DNA of 64,000 nucleotides, taken from contig OW285187.1 of NCBI GenBank assembly GCA_935421135.1, positions 372,001 through 436,000 of the forward strand. Reading direction: 5' to 3'. The notes below the pieces were generated by a model. The model made no database searches, was not told the DNA's origin, and saw nothing but the letters and a program-made list of their open reading frames with translations. Origin of the DNA: Bugulina stolonifera. Its lineage: Eukaryota; Bryozoa; Gymnolaemata; Cheilostomatida; Bugulidae. Of the stretch, positions 21,273-34,125 are shown piece after piece. How positions within the stretch are numbered: position 1 is the stretch's first letter; every line of letters starts with the position of its first letter. A program made the position numbers and the translations under genes.

Positions 21273-24200
21273 ATGCTATTTAAGAGGGCGAGATTGATGT
21301 ACTATATGGCAGGTAAGTGGTCATGTTTGTTGGATTTCAGAATAGAACCCAGAAAAAGAGGACAAATGTAAAAAGGCTATCCCAAATTTCTCCACTTAAC
21401 ACTAGTGCACCTGACTCGACACCACATAACACAGTGGCAGTGGCAGTCACAGTGCAGTGACATTTTTGAGCTTAATTTTCAATTTGGATTAGCTGGTTAG
21501 AGACGATTGTACTGGTATTGTTTCAGGAAAGTGCAGTAGTAAATTTAATATTTAATATTAATAAAAATACCTTAGGTGCAGTAGTGGAGAAATTTAGATA
21601 GTCTTAGTTCCTTGTTTGTGGTTGGGGTTTGGGGTAAGGGCGGTCAACCAGCAAAATATAGAGAAGACAACCTCTCCTACTTCAGTTTTGGCGAAGAACA
21701 AAGGCTATCTCAAATTTCTCCACTTCTGCACCTAACTCGGATATCAACTATACTTACAGTGCTGGTGACTATACTAGTATGCAGTTGTGCTGGTGATTCG
21801 GCAGCCTATGTGAATGAGACTAAGCTACTTGAGAGTATCATAGGGCCTGAGTATAACAGGGAAGTGATACCCATCGTAGATGCTAGTACTCCACTCTCTG
21901 TTGACATAAGACTTGCCTTGAGTTATATACTTGATATAGTAAGTACTGTATACTTACTTTGAGTTATATACTTGATATAGTAAGTACTGTATACTTACCT
22001 TGGGTCTTATACTTGATATAGTAAGTGCTGTATACCTATGTATAGTGTCAATTATACGTCGGAACTATGTAGTCTTTCGTACATGAATATCTATGTTAGT
22101 ACACTTACAGTTATCACTATGCATCATGGGTAACTACCGTATCATGTCTATCCTCCCTCTTGTATATTTAGGATGAAAAGAGAGGAAGCATATCAGTGGG
22201 CCTCTACCCCAGCTTGGTAAGTGATACAATATACAATATATTTACCTTATATGCTTGGTAAGTTATACAATATACAATGTATTTACCTTATATGCTTGGT
22301 AAGTGATACAATATACAATGTATTTACCTTATATGCTTGGTAAGTGATACAATATACAATATATTTACCTTATATGCTTGGTAAGTTATATGATATACAA
22401 TGTATTTACCTTATATTCTTGGTAAGTTATATGATATACAATATATTTACCTTATATGCTTGGTAAGTGATACAATATACCATATATTTACCTTATATTC
22501 TTGGTAAGTTATATGATATACAATATATTTACCTTATATTCTTGGTAAGTTATACAATATACAATGTATTTACCTTATATGCTTGGTAAGTGATACAATA
22601 TACAATATATTTACCTTATATGCTTGGTAAGTGATACAATATACAATGTATTTACCTTATATGCTTGGTAAGTGATACAATATACAATATATTTACCTTA
22701 TATGCTTGGTAAGTTATACAATATACAATATATTTACCTTATATGCTTGGTAAGTGATACAATATACAATATATTTACCTTATATGCTTGGTAAGTTATA
22801 TAATATACAATGTATTTACCTTATATGCTTGGTAAGTTATATGATATACAATGTATTTACCTTATATGCTTGGTAAGTTATATGATATACAATATATTTA
22901 CCTTATATTCTTGGTAAGTGATACAATATACAATGTATTTACCTTATATGCTTGGTAAGTGATACAATATACAATATATTTACCTTATATGCTTGGTAAG
23001 TGATACAATATACAATATATTTACCTTATATGCTTGGTAAGTTATACAATATACAATGTATTTACCTTATATGCTTGGTAAGTGATACAATATACAATGT
23101 ATTTACCTTATATGCTTGGTAAGTTATACAATATACAATGTATTTACCTTATATGCTTGGTAAGTGATACAATATACAATATATTTACCTTATATGCTTG
23201 GTAAGTTATATGATATACAATATATTTACCTTATATGCTTGGTAAGTGATACAATATACAATATATTTACCTTATATGCTTGGTAAGTTATACAATATAC
23301 AATGTATTTACCTTATATGCTTGGTAAGTGATACAATATACAATATATTTACCTTATATGCTTGGTAAGTTATATGATATACAATATATTTACCTTATAT
23401 GCTTGGTAAGTGATACAATATACAATATATTTACCTTATATGCTTGGTAAGTGATACAATATACAATATATTTACCTTATATTCTTGGTAAGTTATACAA
23501 TATATAATATATTTACCTTATATTCTTGGTAAGTTATACAATATACAATGTATTTATCTTATATGCTTGGTAAGTTATACAATATACAATATATTTACCT
23601 TATATGCTTGGTAAGTGATACAATATACAATGTATTTATCTTATATGCTTGGTAAGTGATACAATATACAATATATTTACCTTATACGCTTGGTAAGTTA
23701 TATGATATACAATATATTTACCTTATATGCTTGGTAAGTGATACAATATACAATGTATTTACCTTATATGCTTGGTAAGTTATACAATATACAATGTATT
23801 TACCTTATATGCTTGGTAAGTGATACAATATACAATATATTTACCTTATATGCTTGGTAAGTGATACAATATACAATATATTTACCTTATATGCTTGGTA
23901 AGTTATACAATATACAATATATTTACCTTATATGCTTGGTAAGTTATATGATATACAATATATTTACCTCATATGCTTGGTAAGTGATACAATATACAAT
24001 ATATTTACCTTATATGCTTGGTAAGTTATACAATATTATACAATATATTTACCTGATATGCTTGGTAAGTTATACAATATACAATGTATTTACCTTATAT
24101 TCGTGTATAGCGTGACAAGTTCTACTAGCTACTAGCATACTGTAATATATATATATAATATTGTAATAAATTATAATCATGTACATAGTCATGGGTAGAT

Positions 24201-27200
24201 GATCGATTGAAGTGGGATACTAAGGAGTACAATTTTACATCCACCACCATCTCATCGGACAAAGTGTGGAAACCAGATGTACAAGTGTGGAATAGGTAAG
24301 TATACGTACATGTATATACTAACATACTGTATACTATACATGTATATACTAACATACTGTATACTATACATGTATATACTAACATACTGTATACTATACA
24401 TGTATATACTAGCATACTGTATACTAATACATGTATATACTAACATACTGTATACTATACATGTATATACTAACATACTATATACTATACATGTATATAC
24501 TAACATACTGTATACTATACATGTATATACTAACATACTGTATACTATACATGTACATACTAACATACTGTATACTATACATGTATATACTAACGTACTG
24601 TATACTATACACGTATATACTAACATACTGTATACTATACATGTATATACTAACATACTGTATACTATACATGTATATACTAACATACTGTATACTATAC
24701 ATGTATATACTAACATACTATATACTATACATGTATATACTAACATACTGTATACTATTTACATGTATATACTAACATACTGTATACTATACATGTATAT
24801 ACTAACATACTGTATACTATACATGTATATACTAACATACTATATACTATACATGTATATACTAACATACTGTATACTATACATGTATATACTAACGTAC
24901 TGTATACTATACATGTATATACTAACATACTGTATACTATACATGTATATACTAACATACTGTAGACTATACATGTATATACTAACATACTGTATACTAT
25001 ACATGTATATACTAACATACTGTATACTAATACATGTATATACTAACATACTGTATACTATACATGTATATACTAACATACTGTATACTATACATGTATA
25101 TACTAACATACTGTATACTATACATGTATATACTAACGTACTGTATACTATACATGTATATACTAACATACTGTATACTAATACATGTATATACTAACAT
25201 ACTGTATACTATACATGTATATACTAACATACTGTATACTATACATGTATATACTAACATACTGTATACTATACATGTATATACTAACGTACTGTATACT
25301 ATACATGTATATACTAACATACTGTATACTATACATGTATATACTAACATACTGTATACTAATACATGTATATACTAACATACTGTATACTAATACATGT
25401 ATATACTAACATACCGTATACTATACATGTATATACTAACATACTGTATACTAATACATGTATATACTAACATACTGTATACTATACATGTATATACTAA
25501 CATACTGTATACTATACATGTATATACTAATATACCGTATACTATACATGTATATACTAACATACTGTATACTATACATGTATATACTAACGTACTGTAT
25601 ACTATACATGTATATACTAACATACTGTATACTAATACATGTATATACTAACATACTGTATACTATACATGTATATACTAACATACTGTATACTAATACA
25701 TGTATATACTAACATACTGTATACTATACATGTATATACTGACATACTGTATACTATACATGTATATACTAACATACTGTATACTATACATGTATATACT
25801 AACATACTGTATACTATACATGTATATACTAACATACTGTATACTAATACATGTATATACTAACATACTGTATACTATACATGTATATACTAACATACTG
25901 TATACTATACATGTATATACTAACATACTGTATACTATACATGTATATACTAACGTACTGTATACTATACATGTATATACTAACATACTGTATACTATAC
26001 ATGTATATACTAACATACTGTATACTAATACATGTATATACTAACATACTGTATACTATACATGTATATACTAACATACTGTATACTAATACATGTATAT
26101 ACTAACATACCGTATACTATACATGTATATACTAACATACTGTATACTAATACATGTATATACTAACATACTGTATACTATACATGTATATACTAACATA
26201 CTGTATACTATACATGTATATACTAATATACCGTATACTATACATGTATATACTAACATACTGTATACTATACATGTATATACTAACGTACTGTATACTA
26301 TACATGTATATACTAACATGCTGTATACTATACATGTATATACTAACATACTGTATACATCTATACTGTATGTATTTTACACAGTTTGACTCCAGACACA
26401 GACAGTAACATACATTCTCCAAAGGTGTACGTACTGAGTAACGGAACTATCTACTACACCATACACAGGATAGCCAACACTCCTTGTGAGATGAACCTTG
26501 TCAGCTTCCCTTTTGATGAGAGCACATGCTATATTAGATTGGGCTCTTGGGTGGAGCCTAACCGCAGGGTGAGTCACCCAGTTGATGAATTATTCGCAGA
26601 TAAACTCTCTACAAGTTATCTGCAGGTGTACACTTTATTTATTGATTATCTTTAGATATGTACTTTTCATGTACACTGTCTGTAGATATACACTTCATGT
26701 ACACTGTCTGTAGATATACACTTCATGTACACTGTCTGTAGATATACACTTCATGTACACTGTCTGTAGATTACACTTCATGTACACTGTCTGTAGATAT
26801 ACACTTCATGTATACTGTCTGTAGATATACACTTCATGTATACTGTCTGTAGATATACACTTCATGTATACTGTCTGTAGATTACACTTCATGTACACTG
26901 TCTGTAGATTACACTTCATGTACACTGTCTGTAGATTACACTTCATGTACACTGTCTGTAGATATACACTTCATGTATACTGTCTGTAGATATACACTTC
27001 ATGTATACTGTCTGTAGATATACACTTCATGTATACTGTCTGTAGATTACACTTCATGTACACTGTCTGTAGATTACACTTCATGTACACTGTCTGTAGA
27101 TTACACTTCATGTACACTGTCTGTAGATATACACTTCATGTACACTGTCTGTAGATATACACTTCATATACACTGTCTGTAGATATACACTTCATATACA

Positions 27201-30200
27201 CTGTCTGTAGATATACACTTCATGTACACTGTCTGTAGATATACACTTCATATACACTGTCTGTAGATATACACTTCATGTATACTGTCTGTAGATATAC
27301 ACTTCATGTACACTGTCTGTAGATATACACTTCATGTACACTGTCTGTAGATTACACTTCATGTACACTGTCTGTAGATTACACTTCATATACACTGTCT
27401 GTAGATATACACTTCATGTATACTGTCTGTAGATATACACTTCATGTACACTGTCTGTAGATATACACTTCATGTACACTGTCTGTAGATATACACTTCA
27501 TGTATACTGTCTGTAGATATACACTTCATGTACACTGTCTGTAGATATACACTTCATGTATACTGTCTGTAGATATACACTTCATGTACACTGTCTGTAG
27601 ATATACACTTCATATACACTGTCTGTAGATATACACTTCATGTATACTGTCTGTAGATATACACTTCATGTATACTGTCTGTAGATGTACACTTCATATA
27701 CACTGTCTGTAGATTACACTTCATGTATACTGTCTGTAGATATACACTTCATATACACTGTCTGTAGATATACACTTCATGTACACTGTCTGTAGATATA
27801 CACTTCATATACACTGTCTGTAGATATACACTTCATGTATACTGTCTGTAGATATACACTTCATATACACTGTCTGTAGATATACACTTCATGTACACTG
27901 TCTGTAGATTACACTTCATGTATACTGTCTGTAGATATACACTTCATGTATACTGTCTGTAGATGTACACTTCATGTACACTGTCTGTAGATATACACTT
28001 CATGTATACTGTCTGTAGATATACACTTCATGTACACTGTCTGTAGATATACACTTCATATACACTGTCTGTAGATATACACTTCATGTATACTGTCTGT
28101 AGATATACACTTCATGTATACTGTCTGTAGATGTACACTTCATATACACTGTCTGTAGATTACACTTCATGTATACTGTCTGTAGATATACACTTCATAT
28201 ACACTGTCTGTAGATATACACTTCATGTACACTGTCTGTAGATATACACTTCATATACACTGTCTGTAGATATACACTTCATATACACTGTCTGTAGATA
28301 TACACTTCATGTATACTGTCTGTAGATATACACTTCATGTATACTGTCTGTAGATGTACACTTCATATACACTGTCTGTAGATTACACTTCATGTATACT
28401 GTCTGTAGATATACACTTCATATACACTGTCTGTAGATATACACTTCATGTACACTGTCTGTAGATATACACTTCATATACACTGTCTGTAGATATACAC
28501 TTCATATACACTGTCTGTAGATATACACTTCATATACACTGTCTGTAGATATACACTTCATGTATACTGTCTGTAGATATACACTTCATGTATACTGTCT
28601 GTAGATGTACACTTCATATACACTGTCTGTAGATTACACTTCATGTATACTGTCTGTAGATATACACTTCATATACACTGTCTGTAGATATACACTTCAT
28701 GTACACTGTCTGTAGATATACACTTCATATACACTGTCTGTAGATATACACTTCATATACACTGTCTGTAGATTACACTTCATGTATACTGTCTGTAGAT
28801 ATACACTTCATGTACACTGTCTGTAGATATACACTTCATGTACACTGTCTGTAGATGTACACTGTCTGTAGATATACACTTCATTTATAGATGCAGATGA
28901 AATTGCAAGAAAACACCCAAAGTGTTGCGTTTGCTGGAAACCATCCCAGCTGGAAGTTACAAAACTTTTCTGTGTATGCCTCAGAGTTTTTTGTTGCAAA
29001 TGGCGAGATGTTTACAGAGGTGACCCTCTCTGTCAAGGTCGCTCGACAAGGCTCCTATTACTACAGACTGTTTGTAGCTCCAGCAGCTGTCTGTATGTTT
29101 GTCATACCAGTTATACACTACATGCCTCCTTCATCCAATGAGAAACTTACCCTAGGTATGTACCCCGACCATTGTATATACTGTAGTATATAGTGTAAGT
29201 ACAGTGTATGTGTATACATTGTATATACAGTATATAGTTTAAGTATGTATGCCGTCCATTATATATACAGTGTAAGTGTCATAAGTTTATACTCTCTTAT
29301 TTTCAGGCGGTCTCATGCTCGTCACAGTTGCCATTCTTTTTGAAATGGCTGAAGATTTTTTCCCAGCGTTCTCTCTTGGCAATGTGCCACTCATACGTAA
29401 GTAGATGACTACATGTAGATATAGTATTGCTACAGTACATTGATAGATGTAGTATTGTTACTGTACATTGATAGATGTGGTATTGTTACAGTACACTCAT
29501 AGATATAGTATTGTTACAGTACATTGATAGATGTGGTATTGTTACAGTACATTGATAGATGTAGAATTGTTACAGTGCATTGATAGATGTGGTATTGTTA
29601 CAGTACATTGATAGATGTAGAATTGTTACAGTACATTGATAGAATGATGTAGTATTGTTACAGTATGCTCATAGATGTGGTATTGTTACAGTACATTGAT
29701 AGATGTAGAATTGTTACAGTACATTGATAGGTGTGGTATTGTTACAGTATGCTCATAGATGTGGTATTGTTACAGTACATTGATAGATGTGGTATTGTTG
29801 CAGTACATTGATAGATATTTAGTATTGTCACAGTACATTGATAGATATAGTATATTGTTACAGTACACTACTACACCGGACTGCTGGTTATTTTGTTTAT
29901 GAGTTTGCTGCTCTCCTGTCTTTCTGTCGTCATCGGAACTGGAGAGTCCAAGTCATCCAGAGTTCCCCGATTCCTACGTATTGTAAGTACACTACTGCAT
30001 ATGACTTACATTGTGTATTCCTACTTATCGTAGTTGTCTTCTCCTGAATGGGTAACATCCGAAAGAGATCCAATACATGTGCAGCGTTGAATGGTTAATA
30101 ATGTTAATTGGGCACTCAGCCTCGGCGTTGTCTATGTATTCGGAGTTAGGTTCTCTCTGATAATGTCATCTAGAGCTCGTGATTATTCATATTGTTAGTG

Positions 30201-31296
30201 AATATCTTAATAGACTGCTATACTTCAGGATTCCTTCAGAGCTCAGAAAATCATTGACAACTAATGGGCCAAATATCGTGCTATTCCTAGATAGTGAGCT
30301 AGAGTAATAAATTTTCTACTGTAGTTACCCAACTTTTCGCATCTGATCCTAAGTGTTCACATGATCTGAAAGTACTTAGTATAGTCTAGTACCCATTGTA
30401 TAGTATAATACTAGTGTTTATATTATATTAGTGAACACACAGTACATACTCCATAGATAGGACACCCTCTGTTAAAGCTCCAAAGTTCTTTATCCGATTT
30501 AATGTAATCTCACCATGATGCTAACAGCCATACAATGATGATTATAATGGAATACTGTAGCATTAGCTAGCTCCACTTTTGCTGTTGCCATAATACTATG
30601 TATTCTAGCAAATTGATGTCTCCATAACAGCATAAACACCTATCAGATGGTACTAAACATTACACTACTTATCAACACCGACTAATAGTGTTAAATCCAC
30701 TCACTGTCATCATACTATACTACATCTACATAGTACATGACTGTATATGTAAGACTAGTGTGTGTATAATATTACAGTGCTGTATAGATAGACTGGGGTA
30801 CATATGCTGCGCTAGGGGACGTACTAGTAGGTACGACTATGAACTCCTCCACCTTGAGAAAGCTCTCAGGTTTAGTGCTCAGAGACAGACGAGCAGAGAA
30901 GAGGATGAGAGAGAGTTGACTGAGATTACAGACAGTGACAGTAACCATGCAGATGGGGACGAGGCTGCCCATAACCACACCACCCCTAATGTAAGTAGTC
31001 TATCAAGAACTTGGCCTATGAATATTACTAGTTACACTGCTCACTGAATGGTAGGTTAATAGGTATATAACTACATGCTCTCATTACAGACTGGCTCAGG
31101 CTCTGCTACTACTGAGGGAATGACTGAAGTACTAAAGACATTGATTAACGAGTTACAGTATGCCAGGTATAAGGAGCAGATAAAGTCAGAGTGGTTACAG
31201 CTTGCTATGGTTATTGATAGAACAGGTGGTCTACTACTGCTACTGCTTGCCATTATAATCACAGCAGTCATTACAATGCACTCCAAGACTTGGTAG
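21273..31296 (+). CDS. Cys-loop ligand-gated ion channel subunit
   Basis: Ten exons joined in phase give about 482 residues: 21273-21312, 21760-21938, 22172-22216, 24189-24295, 26385-26568, 28891-29155, 29307-29396, 29864-29982, 30778-30990 and 31090-31296. Exons 1 and 2 together make a signal peptide (KRAR, then a hydrophobic core ending CSCAG). The extracellular domain has WVDDRLKWD, loop A VWKPDVQVWN, and a canonical Cys-loop with 13 residues between C158 and C172 (FPFDE inside). M1 is at about 244-264 and M2 follows EKLTLG. VPLI leads into M3, then comes a long acidic M3-M4 loop, and M4 (AMVIDRTGG onward) lies six residues before the end. The vicinal-cysteine loop C of nicotinic alpha subunits is absent. 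E at -1' suggests a cation pore, but 6', 9' and 16' are unusual. The ligand is unknown. Introns 2-5 and 7 are built largely of minisatellites. Confidence 0.93.
21917..22035 (+). repeat. Triplicated exon 2 end with donor
   Basis: The last ~20 coding bases of exon 2 plus its donor (GATATAGTAAGTACTGTATAC) occur three times in tandem, in units of about 42-46 bases. The first copy is the real junction at 21938/21939. The copies in the intron preserve TAGTAAGT. Confidence 0.9.
22211..24105 (+). repeat. 41-bp minisatellite repeating a 5' splice site (intron 3)
   Basis: About 46 copies fill almost all of intron 3. The first unit starts inside exon 3: the exon ends GCTTG and the intron starts GTAAGTGATAC. 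Every later unit repeats GCTTGGTAAGT(G/T)AT, so each carries a strong match to the U1-binding consensus. The remainder of the unit (ACAATATATTTACCTTATAT) is AT-rich. Confidence 0.97.
24300..26370 (+). repeat. 30-bp minisatellite repeating TACTAAC (intron 4)
   Basis: About 68 copies of a 30-bp unit (core ATGTATATACTAACATACTG) start nine bases into intron 4. Nearly every copy contains TACTAAC, the ideal branch-point sequence, with rare TACTAAT, TACTGAC and TACTAGC variants. Long frames with YILTYCILYM-like repeats on both strands are by-products of the unit. Confidence 0.97.
26650..28885 (+). repeat. 27/28-bp minisatellite with TGTCTGTAG (intron 5)
   Basis: About 80 copies of a 27- or 28-bp unit (core TGTCTGTAGATATACACTTC) fill intron 5, up to the acceptor of exon 6. 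Each holds an acceptor-like CTGTCTGTAG. The real acceptor (CACTTCATTTATAG) is a variant of the last unit. Higher-order blocks of several units are also repeated. Confidence 0.97.
29402..29865 (+). repeat. 28-bp minisatellite repeating an acceptor (intron 7)
   Basis: About 16 copies of a 28-bp unit containing TATTGTTACAGTACATTGAT. The real acceptor of exon 8 reads ATATTGTTACAG followed by TACAC, so the array runs across the junction into the first bases of the exon. Confidence 0.95.
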
Positions 31297-31967
31297 TCAT
31301 GTGAGCCAGTAGAACTAGGTCAGGGTGGCATATATAGTTTATGGTCTCCGTTAGTTGTAGGTCAGATTGTACTCTCATTATGCTGGGGCTCAGTACACTG
31401 TGGTGACTAATGAATACTATTGTGATAATTAGGAGTTGTCTACCTTTTGCTATTTATAGTACGGTGTCATAACTCCTGGTTCACTGCCACATTTTCTATT
31501 CTTAACAAAGTTAAGATTACTTATTATAATTTTATGCTCTTATATTCTCCTAACATTCCATATGATGCTGCAATGTATGCATTAACATTCCTCTAACGAA
31601 TAGCTAAATGTATTACTTATGTTATTGTGAAGGTGTTGTTGCTGTTACTTGCTGCTTCATTTATAATTAATTTTACCAAATCATGTAACTTTACCTCAAT
31701 CATTCTGTGTTTCCAGCTGTTGTTGGTTGGCTACGAATAGAGGTCCCCCTAGCTACTATTTTCAGTGAATAAATGTATTTGGCTAACCTAAACCTTCCAA
31801 TGAATATTTATAAGAGATGTTGTATTGCACATAGTATGGTATATACATGTACACAGCCAAGTCCAGTATAGAATAATATTATTTAATAATATAGCAGTAG
31901 AAGTAGAGAGAATATTTGTATGGCTAACTATTCTACATGTTATATAAACATAAGAATTCCTGTCTGT
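31297..31967. other. Convergent intergenic region with candidate poly(A) signal
   Basis: Lies between the stop codons of the channel (+) and NAA50 (-). AATAAA at 31768-31773 is a plausible poly(A) signal for the channel. Nothing else is supported. Confidence 0.5.
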
Positions 31968-33409
31968 TTACTCTTCTGTTTTCTTCAACAACTTCTTGAG
32001 TACGAAGGCATCAGCTGGTTCTATCCTCTTGTAGTAGTTCTCCTTCTTCTCCACAATGTCAAACCCAAACTTTGCATAAAACTTTATGGCATCTTCATTA
32101 TTAATCTGTACATGTCTACAATACATCAAGTACTCCCCTAAGTAACACATCATGTACTCCACTATGTAACACATCATGTACCCCACTAAGTACACATCAT
32201 GTACTCCACTAAGTAACATATCATGTACTCCACTAAGTAACACATCATGTACCCCACTATGTAACACATCATGTACCCCACTAAGTACACATCATGTACC
32301 CCACTATGTAACACATCATGTACCCCACTAAGTACACATCATGTACCCCACTATGTAACACATCATGTACCCCACTAAGTACACATCATGTACTCCACTA
32401 AGTAACATATCATGTACTCCACTAAGTAACACATCATGTACCCCACTAAGTAATCATACACAATACTACGACACAGACCTGTGGAAAAGGGTCTATTGTA
32501 CACTAATAGGAAGTAAAACTAAATAGTAACCTGGGTTCCCAGCTACCGAGTTACATATAGATTAGGTAGCTAGAACAGAGGCTATACTTACAGATATACA
32601 CTTTCTAGGTTTCCATCCTTTTTGCATCTATCTAGTACATGCTTGAGCATCATGGAACCTGTATACACACAGCATACACCATAATTATTATATTATTACT
32701 GTACTGCTGTAGTACACTTTATTACTACTGCATTATTTTACTATAATGCAGTTGGCGAACAACATATTTAAGAAAAGGCTATGGGTGTTTAGAACTAGAT
32801 AAGCTGTAATGTTTAACGGCTCAGCTACTTGAGAGGGCAATTATTCCTTTTGGGCCAATGAAGTCTTGTTCCTAGGCAAAGATCCACATGTTGGTCTTTT
32901 CAGCACCATGGAGTACTGTTGTAATTGGTCAACATCAGATACAATGAATCCATTTATATAGTTACTAGAAATCGGCTAATGTTATTGACTGGATATTAAT
33001 CAAGGCCACCATAAACCATAAATAGATGTATGAGTATGACTAGACAGTAGACAGCTTACCTAAGCCATATCTTCTGTAAGGTGCGAGCACACCCAGGGTC
33101 ATTATATAGAGTGACCGGCCACCATCAGTTGTATCAACTCGACAGCACACACCCCCAACTACTATATCCTGGAAGTATGCTACAAGACAGACGTATCATA
33201 GTATCTAGCAAATAGCAAGACCCAATCACTAACTATTAACAACTAAATGGTAAGAGATACAAGAGTAGCTATCACCTACCAAGTTTAGCTAATTCACCCA
33301 AATCTAACACATCTTTATAGAACTTGCTGTTGTAGCTGACAGGAAATACAACCTGATTCAATCTCTTTAACTGTTGAATATTATGTGGAGTTACGTCTCC
33401 TAACTCCAT
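31968..33409 (-). CDS. NAA50: N-alpha-acetyltransferase 50
   Basis: Four minus-strand exons in phase: 33280-33409, 33060-33179, 32592-32658 and 31968-32115, giving 154 residues (human NAA50 has 169). The enzyme is the GNAT-family NatE catalytic subunit, which acetylates protein N-termini starting with Met. LGDVTPHNIQQLKRLNQV and FPVSYNSKFYKDVL near the start and CCRVD match NAA50 closely. LYIMTLGVLAPYRRYGL carries the peptide-binding Tyr and the acetyl-CoA loop. HVQINNEDAIKFYAKFGF and NYYKRIEPADAFVL are the conserved end of the fold. I start at MELG (33407-33409), just after an acceptor-like TTGTAG. A small upstream 5' UTR exon is likely. The extra C-terminal tail of vertebrate NAA50 is missing. 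Confidence 0.96.
32125..32455 (+). repeat. ~23-bp minisatellite in NAA50 intron 3
   Basis: About 14 copies of a 23-25-bp unit (CACATCATGTACCCCACTA), beginning 10-15 bases from the last exon of NAA50. Confidence 0.95.
32818..33010. repeat. Dispersed repeat, copy 2 (pair with 14650)
   Basis: Related to 14650-14880 (see there). It lies in intron 2 of NAA50. Confidence 0.5.
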
Positions 33410-33764
33410 TGTATATCTACAAGGTGAGCGATATAAGGTGAAGCACATAAATATAATGCATACAATTGAATATCTGTTTCCTTTCATAGAATGATACCTA
33501 TACTACAACATAAGCATAAAACTCCAATGTTACACTGTGTGGCCATGCTAAGATTTTACAGAATGTTGAGTTGGTTTGGATTTTTAAATGTTTACATCTC
33601 AAGGTTTTCAATGTTTTAGCAAAAAAATCTCACCACTGCGTGGAGCTAATGATTCATTAGACATGTTTGTTCCAAAACCATTATTTGGAAAGAGTGATAG
33701 TTGCAGTCACCTGCCAAAATATTAATAGGTCAAATATATTATGCTACAAGAGGAGACAACTCTG

Positions 33765-34125
33765 CAGAGCTGAGTCCAAGTCATAGTTTTGACTTGACAA
33801 GTCAAGTCAAAACTATGACTTGACTTGGACTTGCCAACTTGCTGACTTTACTTGGATATTATTGTGACTCGACTTGGAAACCTTAATGACTTGTAATTTT
33901 GACTTGGGTTCAACCAAGTCAAGGAGATGGATAAAAATTTTGTAAACTGTATAGGCAACATGGAAAACAGGTTTCAATTGTCTACCCATGTTATAGAAAA
34001 TGTAAAATTTTTTGAAGCTGCCTCCCACTTGACTGGAGGCAGCACTGACTTGACATTGACTTGCCTCTACAATTTTAGAAATGGCATGACTGACTGACTT
34101 TAAGTCCGACTTGAACCCAGCTCTG
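33765..34125. mobile_element. MITE-like element of AAGTCAAGTC composition
   Basis: The left tip CAGAGCTGAGTCCAAGTC is matched by CAGAGCTGGGTTCAAGTC when the right tip is read in reverse. Just inside the left tip is a strong palindrome, GTCATAGTTTTGACTTGAC and its complement. No 8-bp duplication is preserved. It resembles the element at 59398-60039 in composition. Confidence 0.55.

Noticed and set aside
24277..25409. Long frames with YILTYCILYM-like repeats on both strands, up to 306 codons
   Set aside because: They arise from a 30-bp intronic minisatellite whose unit has no stops; the flanking exons splice around it in phase.
33410..33487. Upstream start MKGNRY for NAA50, similar to the human N-terminus MKGSR
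   Set aside because: Reading straight through adds a non-homologous hydrophobic stretch, and no intron that removes it keeps phase. An acceptor-like site sits just before MELG. The likeness is probably chance.
33765..34125. hAT element with 8-bp duplication
   Set aside because: The tips match, but the flanking 8-mers do not, so the superfamily is left open.
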